Shown: positions 1 through 10,549, counted from the stretch's first letter. The stretch is DNA of 29,000 nt from Cristatella mucedo (GCA_009760855.2 WPIO01000008.1:10578501-10607500); one strand, 5' to 3'. Notes: a model not told the origin generated them from the letters alone. Program-made: numbers and translations.

Positions 1-195
1 CATAAACACACATAAGCACATGAAAGACGAATCACAGAGACCCTGTGCATGTCACCTTTAACATGTTCTTCTTGCTGTTTATTTAGCATGCTACCACTAA
101 CCATTCGATTGTGCTTAGTTTGCAGCCAACATAAAGTGCCTAAAAAGAGATGAGTTCTCTGAGGGAGCTATATCAAATGTATTATTATTGTTTTA
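1..195 (+). mobile_element. LINE 3' end with inverted 5' piece
   Basis: Positions 41-190 match the 3' untranslated end of the LINE family found throughout the window: CCTGTGCATGTCACC, then the tail TGAGTTCTCTGAGGGAGC and an ATT-rich end. Positions 1-40 match the segment lying just upstream in the element, but in reverse orientation. No protein-coding part is present here, and the element may extend beyond the left edge. Confidence 0.7.
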
Positions 196-554
196 TTTTT
201 ATTATCATCATCATCTTTAAAGCTCCCAACCACTGCCCACCTGCAGTCAGGATATCGGTAACAGAGGCAGCAGTTAAGTTAGGATTAAAAGCTTTCCTAG
301 CATCACCAAGTCCTTGCAGAAATGTTTGCATTCTGCCCACAGGTGATAGGAACAAAATTGGTTGATGAGCCGATGAATGGTCTACAGACTACTGCATTCG
401 TGAACGGCATTAAGCGATGAAGCAGTGGCCAGTAGCATCTACCTAATGCATCAAAGAGAAAGCGGGCACCACGGAAGTACGAGGAAGACACGTTGTTTTT
501 AAAGTCAGCAGCAAACGAAAAGCAGCTTAGGACGTTGCAAAAAGAATTTCATGG

Positions 555-720
555 CATTGGTAGCAGCAGCAGCAGTACGAAGCAGCAGCATTAGTGTCAG
601 CAGTACGAAGTAGCAGCAGCAGTACGAATGGCAGTAATCAGCAGCAGCAGCAGTACGAATGGGTAATGTGCAGCAGCCTCAGCAGTAGCAGCAGTAGCAA
701 GCTCATCGTGGTTGTACAGC
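555..720. repeat. Degenerate CAG-rich repeat
   Basis: CAG/AGC runs are interspersed with four copies of CAGTACGA, at 573, 601, 620 and 651. This is an irregular low-complexity tract. The short reading frames across it are serine- or leucine-rich and look like chance products of the triplet repeat. Confidence 0.7.
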
Positions 721-1434
721 AGGAGTGTGACAGCGAGTCCACAGGAAGAATCAGGTGGAAAGCAAACTGTGCATTAGTAATAGGCTCCGAGCAAAGCAAA
801 GGAACAGCGAGTAGATAGATCGTCACGAGAGCACCTAGTCGGTACGAGGTAGCAGTGAGCAGCTGTGATGCTTCCACAAGGCAAGACCGAGAGCTAAGCG
901 GCAGTAAGCATTGCATGTCGGCAGCAGATACAGAAAGCTAGCTCACATCCTCTGCTTGACGAGGAGCCGATACAGCGACGTACATGAACGTGCACACGAC
1001 TGAATTATTTCCTCGTACAAACATCAATATAATGGCAGGTTGAATCAAACCTGTAGAGTTTTGATACCAAAAAATGTAAATGTATGTAAATATTTAAGCC
1101 ACGTGATCCGTGTGAGGCAGAAGTGGCGTCGAAGCAGGCTCTGCTAGCACCCAACAGACGGTGGTTGCACCGCCAATTAGAAACTAAAATCCTTACAACC
1201 TTAGCGAGAAAAGCCAGCGGCTGATATTCCACTCACCAGCCAGCACAACCACTTCCTTCACAGCTACGGTTAGTCACTGGCCAACTCGTAGCACAGCAGA
1301 CGCCACAGGTCTTGCCGCAGACAACACTCACGGCTCTATGACAGTGAGCTGCCAGTAGCGTGATACACGCGGTCTTGGCACAGTTTTGCAAAGGCGTGCT
1401 CGAACTTTACTACCCACCGTTCAGTGAGCCGTCC
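721..1434. other. No gene seen; dehydratase 3' flank
   Basis: Downstream (minus-strand sense) of the dehydratase polyA signal. The open frames here are short and unconvincing, and I see no repeat family or RNA gene. Confidence 0.4.
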
Positions 1435-1440
1435 TTTATT
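1435..1440 (-). promoter_or_regulatory. PolyA signal of dehydratase gene
   Basis: AATAAA on the minus strand (TTTATT on the plus strand) lies 86 bases beyond the TGA stop of the dehydratase terminal exon. That distance suits a short 3' untranslated region and supports this as the true gene end. Confidence 0.6.
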
Positions 1441-1525
1441 TTCACTTTTTACGTTAGTCAGAGAAAAGGGGCCACAGCGCACACAAAGAAGCAGCCGCAG
1501 ACGCCTCGACAAGCAGTCAGCAAGT

Positions 1526-1848
1526 TCAAGGAATTTGGCCCTGCAATATGGCTGCCAGCTTGTCGCCGTCGATGTTTGAGCCCGACACGATGCACACCAC
1601 GTGCTTCAGCTGCTGCTGCAGCTCCGGAATGCCGGCCAGCGCAGCGGCCACCGACGAGGCGCCAGCTCCTTCGGCCACCACTGCATTTCCGATGGCTAGC
1701 AGACGAACGGCGGTGGCCACCTGGTCGACGCCGACGACGATCGAGTCGGTCACCAGGCGACGGACGAGCGGCCACATGCTGGACAGCACCGAGCGGCTGC
1801 CGATGCCGTCCACGAAGCTGGCCTCGCACGAGCAGGCGGTCGGCTCTC
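1526..1848 (-). CDS. Threonine/serine dehydratase, terminal exon
   Basis: C-terminal part of a fold-type II PLP enzyme of the threonine/serine dehydratase family, which deaminates hydroxy-amino acids to a 2-oxoacid and ammonia. The exon begins after the acceptor CTCCTGCAG and encodes SFVDGIGS, then a stretch containing MWPLVRRLV, then NAVVAEGAGASSVAAALAG, then VVCIVSGSNID, ending LQGQIP and TGA. These are conserved in order in the family; the last is usually SGGN, so this copy has Ser for Gly in the cofactor phosphate-binding segment. The first two bases complete a codon begun in the upstream exon, and phase is preserved. Relatives of this exact type are familiar to me from bacteria and some invertebrates. 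Threonine dehydratase versus serine racemase cannot be settled by eye. Confidence 0.85.
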
Positions 1849-2124
1849 CTGCAGGAGGCAGCAACCGCTCGTGCGAATATACTGCAGCGTCGACAGGCCT
1901 TCTACGCAGTTCTTTCTGGCGTGGTCTACGCTCCACGCGGTGCGATTCGACACGATCAGGAGCAGGACCAGGTAGAGCTGGGAGGCAGCTGAGGAGAAGG
2001 AGCAGGAGCAGGAGCAGGAGCAGGCAGCAGATTCTTCTGGAAGCAGCACACAGCTGCCCCGGAAAGGAGAGGGGTGGCAGAAGCATCCGGCGGCGGCAGA
2101 GGCTGCTGCAAGGCGCTTGCCTAC

Positions 2125-2310
2125 CTGCTCAGAGTGCGGCCGCTAGGGGCGCTGCGGTGGCCACTTCACTGGCGTATATCTTCACCGACGGCTTCAGCTG
2201 ACGAAGTGCCAGCGCCGTGCCGACTGCGAGTCCACCGCCACCGTAAGGCACGATGATGGCATCCACTTCCGGCAGGTCCTCGAACACTTCCAGTCCTATT
2301 GTACCATTAT
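2125..2310 (-). pseudogene. Dehydratase exon 3, in-frame TGA at its end
   Basis: The exon follows a pyrimidine-rich acceptor (CTCTGGTAG) and ends at the donor CAG|GTAGGC. Its 186 bases keep phase 1 at both ends. It encodes GTIGLEVFEDLPEVDAIIVP, then the glycine-rich PLP phosphate loop GGGGLAVG, then YASEVATAAPLAAAL. The next codon is TGA (2131-2129), followed by GCA and a single G before the donor. Joined to the terminal exon, the reading would be AAL-stop-AGEP, where relatives have an ordinary residue. No alternative GT donor lies just upstream to skip the stop. The gene is therefore called broken here, although a read error, a nonsense allele or recoding remains possible. All four exons are otherwise well preserved, suggesting a recent lesion if it is real. 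Confidence 0.8.
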
Positions 2311-2365
2311 CTACCAGAGGAGAGAGAGGGGCAGGACGTGCAAGCTTGGTGGTGTGTGCGAGCAC

Positions 2366-3840
2366 GTCCCGGAAAACGGGTGGGTGCTGCTCCGTTATGC
2401 AACAACGTCACCGTAGCAGCTTGACACAGCTCAACGTTGACCGCGCCCGCGTCGGCAAACCATGCCGATGGAGGCCGCAACGCCTTGCTGCCTGGCTTAA
2501 GGCGGGCGAACTCTGAGGTGACTCCTTCCTCATGTTACATGTCACATGCGGCAGGTAGTCACATGCAGAGCAGCTTGCTGGGGAGCTGGTGAATTTCCCA
2601 TCGCTCTAGCACCATTGCTGAGCTGCATCTGAATCGAGGCTCCAAGGTCAACACTATCCACAGGTGGTGCATGCATATGCTCCGCGCTGCAGTGTCAAGC
2701 AATCCACGCAATTTAAATACAATGAATGCAGCTTGAAGAACATTTTCAATTTTTCAAGGTTTCACCTATGACTCATACTCGAGCATGCTCTTCCAATCCT
2801 CCTACGAGTGGCTGTCTTAACAAGGTCAAGGATTAGGCCCATTCTTGGCAATCTAAAGTATGGTCGACACTCTCCACTTTCATCCTCTCTGCATGCATAA
2901 GCTCTCTATATATACAGAAACTTTTCAAATCAACTATTTCAAGCTCGGCTTAAAACATAACCTCTTCTGCTGCATGCAGGTTTAGTTTTTTCATCAACTA
3001 AGAAAAAAAACAAAATCTTTCCATCGCAGCGATAATTGGTATACTTTGCTCGTATGGTTTCACTAGCCTATTCTGAGCTGCAACTTGTTTTTCTTTCATT
3101 AACTGATAGTACGTGTGACCTAGCTATGCACGGTAGCCTAGCTATGGGTGTCACTTGCCTAGACACCAGTCGCCATAGTACGCTGCATCTACCATCTAGC
3201 TCCAGCCTGAACTCACGATTTCCACGGTTTGCCATTGGCACTACACCGGATATTTTACATTCTGTTGTCTAGTTGTTAAGCAAGCTATTAAACAATTTCT
3301 CCAGCGGATCTTTAGCTATTATGGTTTCTTTTATTTCTGCTGGGACCTAACAAAGCTGAGTATAGACACCCGGTATAGACTGGTACCCAGGAATATTTAT
3401 GCTCGATGAATTCATACATGCAAATAGAATGTAGAAAACGATGTGTAATGGCTGTAGTTATGCACATGGCCTTTCATTACGAGAGAGTCATTTGAGATCA
3501 TCTGCAAGGCACAAGGCAGCAGCGCCCGTGCCCACTTACTCTAACTGAAGGATGCTGGTAGGCAAAACTATCTCCGATCATGCCTGCTTAAGCATCCCAA
3601 GTCCAAAATCAGCATCAATAAAAAAAGTAGTTTACATGGTGTTTTAGTAGGATACATTGTTGCATATTATTACCTCTACAAATCAGTAAATATGACTCCT
3701 TTCCAGCCTGCATGTAAAGTGCTTACAAGAGCTTGAGTAGTTCAAAGGAGTTCATTGAAATACTGCCATTTTACAAGCTGTTTGGTAGCGCTGGTGAACA
3801 CCGTTGACTAAGCATGGTGCAATAACTAAGTTCTTGGCAC
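2366..3840. other. Intronic sequence without recognised content
   Basis: No open frame with family resemblance, no tandem repeat of note and no recognisable mobile element. A short plus-strand frame at 3036-3272 has no supporting features. Confidence 0.4.
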
Positions 3841-4062
3841 TCCCAAATTTGATAAAATAAATATAACACATTTTTATTTATAATAAAATAGAAAATACAT
3901 TTTTTATAAAATAAGCCTAGAATACTCGTGTGTGCATAATACTTTCTTTTGCTCTAAGTAAATATGTATTTGGTATTCATGTTAGGAATGTAAATTAAAC
4001 TGTATTTATAATGTATTTTATTTTAAGTGAAAATACAATGTTATTATTATTAATCCTGACCA
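3841..4062. repeat. AT-rich segment, possible old MITE
   Basis: Strongly A+T-rich compared with its surroundings. AAAATACATT-like and AATGTATTTT-like words face each other at the two ends, ending near a short ATT run. The inverted similarity is imperfect and no target-site duplication was seen, so a decayed transposon is only a suggestion. Confidence 0.25.
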
Positions 4063-4678
4063 AGTTGATACTAGCAGCCATAGATTAACGAATGGTAGTC
4101 ACAGCAACACAGGGGACCGTGGCCGAGGGGCAGTGGTACCCCTGAAGCAGCATGGCACACTCATCCTCCACTGCAAAATCGTTCGGCCAGCCAGGCAAGG
4201 TCAATGTATGAGCCCCGATGTCACTGCCAGCAGTTGCTGCCTCCCAGCTGCAATGCTGTACCCATGCAGCGGCAGCAGCAGCAGCAGCAACAATGGTCGG
4301 CTCGGAGCTTCACTCAGTGCTCTCAAGCAGCTGCTTTCCAATTATCCTTTTTCTTTGCTCCTCGACCTGTGACTCGGGACATCGCAAAACGAACAAATGC
4401 GCCAATCGCATGGCACTAGAAAACAGGACCTGCAACCGTAAAGGTCATCTCCAGGTCAGAAATGAGCACGAAACGCTGGCTCAAAGCAGCTGGGCTACAG
4501 CTAGCTTTGATGACAGCCGGTTGCAAATGAGAAGGAACGAGTAGAGAGCCGTGAACAGAAAATTAGCCACTGAGATCATGTAATGAAAACTGCATTCAAC
4601 ACAAGACAAAACAATGATGGCCTGTGCGCCGACTGGCTTTGCTGCGTCTGCATCACCCCTCACATGCACACACAAAGG
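4063..4678. other. No gene seen
   Basis: Contains a CAG run near 4270-4290 and overlapping short frames that look like chance. GTGGCCGAGGGGCAGTGG near 4119 is faintly tRNA-like, but no paired B box was found. Confidence 0.35.
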
Positions 4679-4701
4679 CCCACACACGCACACACACACG
4701 A

Positions 4702-4775
<74 letters not shown>
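4679..4775. repeat. (CA)n microsatellite
   Basis: About 97 bases of CA repeat, imperfect at the left end and uninterrupted from about 4704. Histidine/threonine or valine/cysteine frames through it are artefacts. Confidence 0.98.
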
Positions 4776-4777
<2 letters not shown>

Positions 4778-5084
4778 CAGTCGCACCTCTGCCACCTAAT
4801 ACCTTAAATGTAGCCTGAAAACAGTCAAGGCTGAACCTTTCAATGGAGGGGGCTGAACCTCGACATTAGCTGCAGCAGCCAATCAAAGCAGCAGCCAGTC
4901 ACTGCCCTTCTAGGTCATGCCGGCATGCTAACGATGGGCTGCTACCCCTCCTAAGCTCACACCTAGTGCTCCAGACATACACTCATTATTTGATAATCAT
5001 GACATTAATAATAACACGTATGCACACAGCATCCCAAAAGAAGTACAGCTCTTTCTGTGCCCCTTTGCATTTGCTATTTAGGAA

Positions 5085-5735
5085 GCAACTTAACCAATTA
5101 GAGATAAACATGCATGGTGACAGCAGGCATAAGTACATAAAGGACTTTTAACAAGGACCCTGAAAGCATTGTGAGGAACATGTGCATGTTTAACTTTTTC
5201 TTCTTAAATGTCCTCAAGTCAGGGGATGTAATGACTATAGTCGGGAGTGAGTTCCCACCAGAGGGAGAACACGAACCAAAGACACGGTATCTAAACTTAA
5301 AGGTGTTGGTTCGAGGCACAGCTAACCAGCTTGTGCCAGAAGAGCAGGCACGATCATTGACCTGATTAGGAAGGAGTTGGGATAGTTAGGGTTGGGACAA
5401 GAGAAAGAAGGGAACTAAAAGTGAGTGACAGGACCCTGGAGTCAATTTGATCCTTTATGGGGAACCAGTGCAGATCGGTAAGAAGTGGTGCAATGTGACA
5501 ACTGTCGCTCACGACAGACAAGCCTGACTGCAGAGATTGGCACCATCTATGGTGCCTGATTGTACAGGTTCAAAGACATGTGCGCAGTAACTTACAGACG
5601 TCGATAAGGAATGTCACGAATACACGGGCTAACTTGGATGAAATATCGCTGTTTACACAGGCCCGAATTCCTGCAATGTTAAAAGCAACTGAAAGTAGGG
5701 AAACTATGGAGGTGACGCAGTCATCTAGTAAAAGG
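5085..5735 (-). mobile_element. 5'-truncated CR1/L2-type LINE copy
   Basis: Minus-strand copy covering the end of the reverse transcriptase ORF and the start of the 3' UTR. The translation 5319-5098 shows SGGNSLPTIVITSPDLRTF, matching the conserved C-terminal stretch of the family. Further right, degenerate sequence corresponds to the CLD, LVHAFVTSR and LQLVQNS regions of better copies. Frames are broken throughout. The typical (ATT)n tail is missing. Confidence 0.75.
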
Positions 5736-5736
5736 T

Positions 5737-6390
5737 CCCGCAATCAGGCGATTGCAGCTGGTGCAAAACTCCGCAGCTAGGCTTGTCTGGCGTGAGTGTC
5801 GCAGTTGCCACATTACACCACTTCTCGCCGACCTGCACTCGCTCCCCGTCAAGAAACGGATTGACTTCACGGTTTTGTTGCTCCCTTTTAGGTCACTTCA
5901 TTCTTTGGCTCCAGCCTATCTCTCAGATCTACTCCCCCACCAGGCCAAGAATCGTACCACCTGCTTTTCGGAATCCAACAACCTACAAATACCTCGTACA
6001 AACCTCAAATCCTATGGTGACCGTGCATTTAGTTCGTATGCTCCCAAAGCCGGGAACTCCCTCCCGACCTGCGTCAGAACATCCCCTGACCTGACCACAT
6101 TTAAAAAGAACTTAAAAACACACCTATTTAGGACAGCATTTAGTGGATCCCTGTGATTCGTCCTTGATGTGCTTATGGGTGCTGACACTGTGCATGCTGC
6201 CACTAACCACATTTGCATGCTGACCCTGTGCATGTCACCCCTAACCATGTCAGTCATGTTGTTTATCAAGGGTGATATTACTCACCATTCAATCGCGGTT
6301 CCTTTTGCAGCAAATGTAAAGCGCCTAGAGAGATATTGAGTTCTCTGAGGGCGCTTTATCGAGTGCATTATTATTGTTATTATTATTATA
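5737..6390 (+). mobile_element. 5'-truncated CR1/L2-type LINE copy
   Basis: Starts within the C-terminal part of the reverse transcriptase ORF. An open stretch 5752-6156 contains LQLVQNSAARLVWRECRSCH, LADLHSLPVK, GDRAFSSYAPKAGNSLPT and FKKNLKTHLF, and ends at the family stop after FSGSL. A complete 3' UTR follows, ending TGTAAAGCGCC, TTGAGTTCTCTGAGGGCGC and (ATT)n. This is one of the better-preserved C-termini in the window. It has no initiating region and is not expected to be active. Confidence 0.85.
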
Positions 6391-6540
6391 GATGTATAGA
6401 TTCTTCGAGACCCTTTTTATGGGACCTACCGAGAAGCAGCAAGGAGCTCACTCTCATGATCCATGTCATTGGTTCGAACCCTGCAGTGGACGATCCTTTA
6501 ATGCCAACTTCCAGCAGAAGTAATAATGGTGATAATAATA

Positions 6541-7960
6541 ATATTATTATTAACTATATATTTTCATAGACGCCCTCAGATAACTTAATCTCTTTCTAAG
6601 CACTTTACATTTGCTTTAAAGGGAGTATGATTGCTGTGCTGGTTTGGCGTAGTGGTTAAGGTGGTCGGTTCGACCAAGGTCAAGGTGAATGTTTTTTGAT
6701 GTGATAGGTCGTGGGCTCGAGTCCCGTGGCATACGTAATGCGCCTGAATAGAGCTTCAGTTCTCCAATGGCGATATACAAATAAATTTTATTTATTTATC
6801 TATGATCTAATGATTAGTGGTAACATGCACAATGTCAACATTTAAAATATGGTTAGCGGTAGCATGCACAGTGTCAGCATGCATGAGCACATAAAGGAAG
6901 AATTACAAAGACCCACTAAATGCCGTGACAACTGGTGTGTTTTAAGCTTTTTTTTAAATGTCATCTAGTCAGGGGATGCAATGACATCAGTCGGAAGTGA
7001 GTTACAGGATTTGGGACCATATGAACTAAAGGCACGGTCTCCAAAGGATTTGAGGCTCAAGCGAGGTATAGCTAAACCATCTAAATCAGAAAAGCAAGTG
7101 GTACGATGACTAGCCTGGTGGTAGAGTAGTTCTGATAGGTAGACTGGAGCCAGATAATTAAGGGACCTGAAAGCAAATGACAGAACCTTGAAGTCGATGC
7201 GATGCTTGATTGGGAGCCAGTACATGTCCACAAGAAATGATGTGATGTGGCAACTGCAATGCTCATGACAGACACACCTAGCTGAAGAGTTTTGCACCAA
7301 CTGCAAGCACTTGATTGCACAGGCCGGTAGACCAGCAAGTAATGAGTTACAGAAATCGAAACGGGATGTCACAAATGCATGGACCAATTCGGATGTAGCA
7401 TCCCTGTCTAAGCAAGCCTGAATTTTAGCAATGCTATGTAGCTGAAAGTAGAAAAACTTGACCGTGGAGCTGATGTGGTCATAGAGTGAAAGGTCACTTA
7501 CTCTATGGGGTGATTTGCTCTAAAACCACACAGAAACTTACTTGCTAGGTTTTAAGATTAAATATAATAAGAATTCGGCGGGTCTGCCACAAATCGTTCC
7601 AACATCTCTGGAAGGAATGGTAGGAGGGGGACTGGGTGGAAGCAGCTCATGTTCTCTTTGTCTAGTGTTGCTTTTGTAATTAGTGGCCTAACAAAAGCTT
7701 TTTGAAAGGTGAAGGGACATGACCTGAGGCTAAGAACATATTTATCATGTTAGTTATGCATGGCAGCAGCAGATCTTCTTCGGCAATACAAGTGAGGCTG
7801 TTGAATCGGCTAGTCCTTATCATCGTATGGGAATCAAATCATGAGGGGCATAAAAGGTAACTTCGGAAGGCTAGCATTCACTCATCGATTACGGCCATTT
7901 CCCATCTCGCTAGCAAAAGCAGTTTTCCAATGATCACTCTGGTGGTGGAATAAGTAGGCA
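6541..7960 (-). mobile_element. CR1/L2-type LINE copy, deleted and SINE-interrupted
   Basis: The 3' tail is at 6541-6625 (reverse of ATT..GGCGC..TTTACATTTGC). A SINE splits the 3' UTR, then the RT C-terminus is open from 7387 to 6965 (LVHAFVTSRFDFCNSLLAGL, LVQNSSARCVC, GDRAFSSYGPKSCNSLPT). At about 7500 the sequence jumps directly from the SLYDHISSTVK region to sequence matching the upstream RT part of the 28-29 kb copy. About 0.6 kb, including catalytic motifs A to C, is therefore missing. The left part of RT continues to roughly 7.9 kb. Confidence 0.8.
6633..6800 (+). mobile_element. tRNA-derived SINE inserted in LINE
   Basis: An RNA polymerase III A box TGGCGTAGTGG (6645-6655) and B box GGCTCGAGTCC (6714-6724) have spacing longer than in a plain tRNA. 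The head is followed by a unique body and a (TTTA)n-like tail. The insertion is flanked by TATGATT (6626-6632) and TATGATC (6801-6807), a likely target-site duplication with one change. The 3' part, CGCCTGAATAGAGCTTCAGT and onward, resembles the local LINE tail. Head-to-tail direction is plus. Confidence 0.85.
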
Positions 7961-8574
7961 GCATGCCTCAAGGAAAGCTGAATACGTAAAATTCCTAAAA
8001 GAAGGAAGATCGAAGCAGCACAGATGCAAGACTGACTGCGTAAACCCGGCTTAAATGTCGGTCAGCTTTTTTCGAACCTTGAAGACTGACTTTAATGCCG
8101 GCCCCTTCATTGTCGTAATGGGGGCTCTCACGTGCCATTGCATGGCAGCAATTGATGGCTAGCCAGCCCACAAAAGAAATTAATGTTGACACATGCAAAA
8201 CAAGCCAACAAGCACATAGTCGAAAGTTAGATACAAATTGTATATACATACACACGTGCACTTGAATCTGCACATTTAATGGCACAGAATCGCTGAGACT
8301 AAGAGGTTGCTACAAGGGAGTGATTCTAAAAGCCAAAACAGAGGAAGTACTGGTCATCAATGCCGTGCTACCTTGAGCCTACTTAGTATCAGCAGATCGC
8401 TGCCTAGATGGTGTTGGTCCCTATAGTGCTATACAATAATGTTATTCATATCTCGTCGTGAAAGTTGCATGACCCGAGGTCGCAAATAAGCAGCAGTGAA
8501 AATCTGCATACTTTGCAGAGCTTAGGGAAGCCTACATTCTCAACAGCTTACATGCATGGACAGAAGGCCAGTAG
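7961..8574. other. No gene seen
   Basis: No recognisable coding, repeat or RNA signals. The 96-residue minus-strand frame at 7995-8285 lacks any family motif. Confidence 0.35.
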
Positions 8575-8577
8575 AAA

Positions 8578-8660
8578 GAAATGTAAAGCGCCTAGAAAGG
8601 GATTGAGTTCTCTGAGGGCGCTTTATCAAGTGCATTATTATTATTATTATTATTATCATG
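8578..8660 (+). mobile_element. LINE tail fragment
   Basis: Only the last ~80 bases of the family: AAATGTAAAGCGCCTAGAAA, TTGAGTTCTCTGAGGGCGC, TTTATCAAGTGC and (ATT)n. Either a very short 5'-truncated LINE insertion or the tail of a SINE that shares this 3' end. Confidence 0.75.
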
Positions 8661-8880
8661 TATGAGCTGTATGAGCGCATGGAGAGAAGTTTATGTGATG
8701 GGACTTTGTAAAGGGCATTGCCTACATCACACCCTTAGCCTGTAGCCACATTGTCATAAAGCTATCGACGGCAGGTGGCATCTGCAGCCTGCACAAACGA
8801 GCAGACGGTCATCATCATCTTTCACAGTCACAGCCTTTCCCATCGGAGGAGCTCTTGGCTACAGCAACAATTCAAGATCA

Positions 8881-8985
8881 CAGCCTAGGGGTAAAGTCCC
8901 AGGGCACAGCCTAGGGGTAAGGCTGTAGCTCTTCACGACCTAGGGCTTGTGTTCGAGTCCTCCACCGGGCAATTCCTTATTACCT
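8881..8985 (+). mobile_element. tRNA-like SINE head with doubled A box
   Basis: CAGCCTAGGGGTAA occurs twice (8881-8894 and 8907-8920) and resembles the A-box region of tRNA-derived SINEs. GTTCGAGTCC (8951-8960) is a good B box. No clear tail was identified, so the 3' limit is approximate. Confidence 0.5.
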
Positions 8986-8989
8986 GTTA

Positions 8990-10545
8990 CAGCAAGCAGG
9001 AGCAATAGTCATTGCTAAGGCTTTTTTGCTGCTCTATAGATGCTGCTGCTGCTGATTCAGCTAGCTGTTTACATTTATCTAGCTTTCCATGGCATGAGGT
9101 TTTCTGCTGGCAGTGATTACCGACAAACAGCTTAGCGGCAGTTACATTATGCAAATGCTTCGATGTGCACACGAGTGTTGACACCACGTGAGCAATCCAG
9201 AGCCCCAGATGGCCTTGTGCTATGGCATTTCTGCATGCCCATCTGTTGAGTACACATGCTTAAGTCATACCAGTCGATGAACAAACGACGGCTTGAAAAA
9301 CTTGTCAGTGAGTTTGGTATTCACAAGCTTTTTTCATCACTTCTACTTTAAGAAGACTCCGGGGTTGCTGGAACATGCTGTTCTGCATGCCCTTGCGCCA
9401 CAGATCAATGCTTTAGAGAGCAGCTCACTGGCCTGCGTGAGGCTCGACAGTGAGAGAAAGTCGAGGTGACAGGCTAACGATTAGTCATAGATGGCAGCCA
9501 GCAGATCCCCAGCTCTGCCCGGAGACAGGATTCAAAAGGAAAAGAGGCATGCAAGGATCGGTCAGAGCTGCCACTAATTAAAGCATTTACCTCCCACCTG
9601 TCGCCTGCCAATTGGAATCCAAGTATGGCTTTGAAATAAATGATTTATCAAAATCAATCGACACAATAGAGTGGCAGAGCAGCAGGCTAGCAGCCTGTCC
9701 CTACCGAGCAGATGCTTAATGGTGTGTGCAGCAGGCTACAGCAGGAGCCTCACGTTTCCCAGCTGCCTCGACCAGCATGGCTGCCGTCAGCTTAAGTTGC
9801 GTTTACGCTGCAGGCTTTGATTTTGGACAGATTTCTCACAGATTTGGGCTATTACGTCATCATAACCACACCATTTGGGGGGGGGGTGGATCCAAGTCTG
9901 CAGACTCGTCAGGAAGAGAACATCTAAACGTTTTAGCTTCTTGCCGGTACTCCGGGCTCAACACATACGCCCCACGGTCAAAATCAAAACCAGCCGTTTG
10001 TAGGCTAGAGTTATATTGAGGCGTTCAGAGCAAGTCCTTGAATATGGGATGCTTCTGCGTTGTAAATAATGCTTCATCCTTTTTACATAGCATGTGCCGT
10101 GCGTCTAAAAAATGCTTCTTTTTAAATGCTTATCTTCCTTTTACTTATATTCTCCTCATATATACTACTCTACAATGATGACTGCAGCAGCAAACTCGAT
10201 GTCTGCCTGTGTTGGCTTGGCGTCTCCGGGGGACATCCTCTTTCATACGAGCCTCCCGGATTAGAGCCTACGGGTGAGACTAAGTCAGCTATTGAATATG
10301 TCGTGGGTGGGACGAAATCTGTCGTGTAAACTTCCGAACTAGGAGGAATGCCGGCGTCTGTCAGGAGGAAAGTCTGCCGTTTAAATGCAGCTTTAGAGGG
10401 GGGCAGCTGCCTCAAAGCCCCAATCGAGACATCCGGTTTGTTTGCTGCCTGCCTGCATGACTTGCTGGTCTGGTAGCACGAGAGAGCCACTCGGTACCGT
10501 CAGAGCTTCGTCGTCAGCACTCCAGTAGGGCACCGGACGAGGCCC
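8990..10545. other. Intronic sequence, no gene seen
   Basis: No gene or mobile element recognised. A short G run occurs at about 9878-9887. Short frames at 9726-10019 and 10126-10490 have no family features. Confidence 0.35.
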
Positions 10546-10549
10546 TATC

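Noticed and set aside
1360-2201. Plus-strand frames of 210 and 217 codons opposite the dehydratase exons
   Set aside because: They are shadows of GC-rich minus-strand exons, rich in Arg/Ser/Thr/Ala, and the minus strand carries clear family motifs and splice sites.
4583-4818. His/Thr-rich frames at the CA repeat, and similar ones at 12.1, 19.5, 21.2 and 24.1 kb
   Set aside because: Translations of dinucleotide microsatellites.
6400-6520. tRNA or SINE head suggested by GGTTCGAACCCTGC at 6472-6485
   Set aside because: The B box is good, but no A box at plausible distance and no tail could be seen, so no separate element is called.
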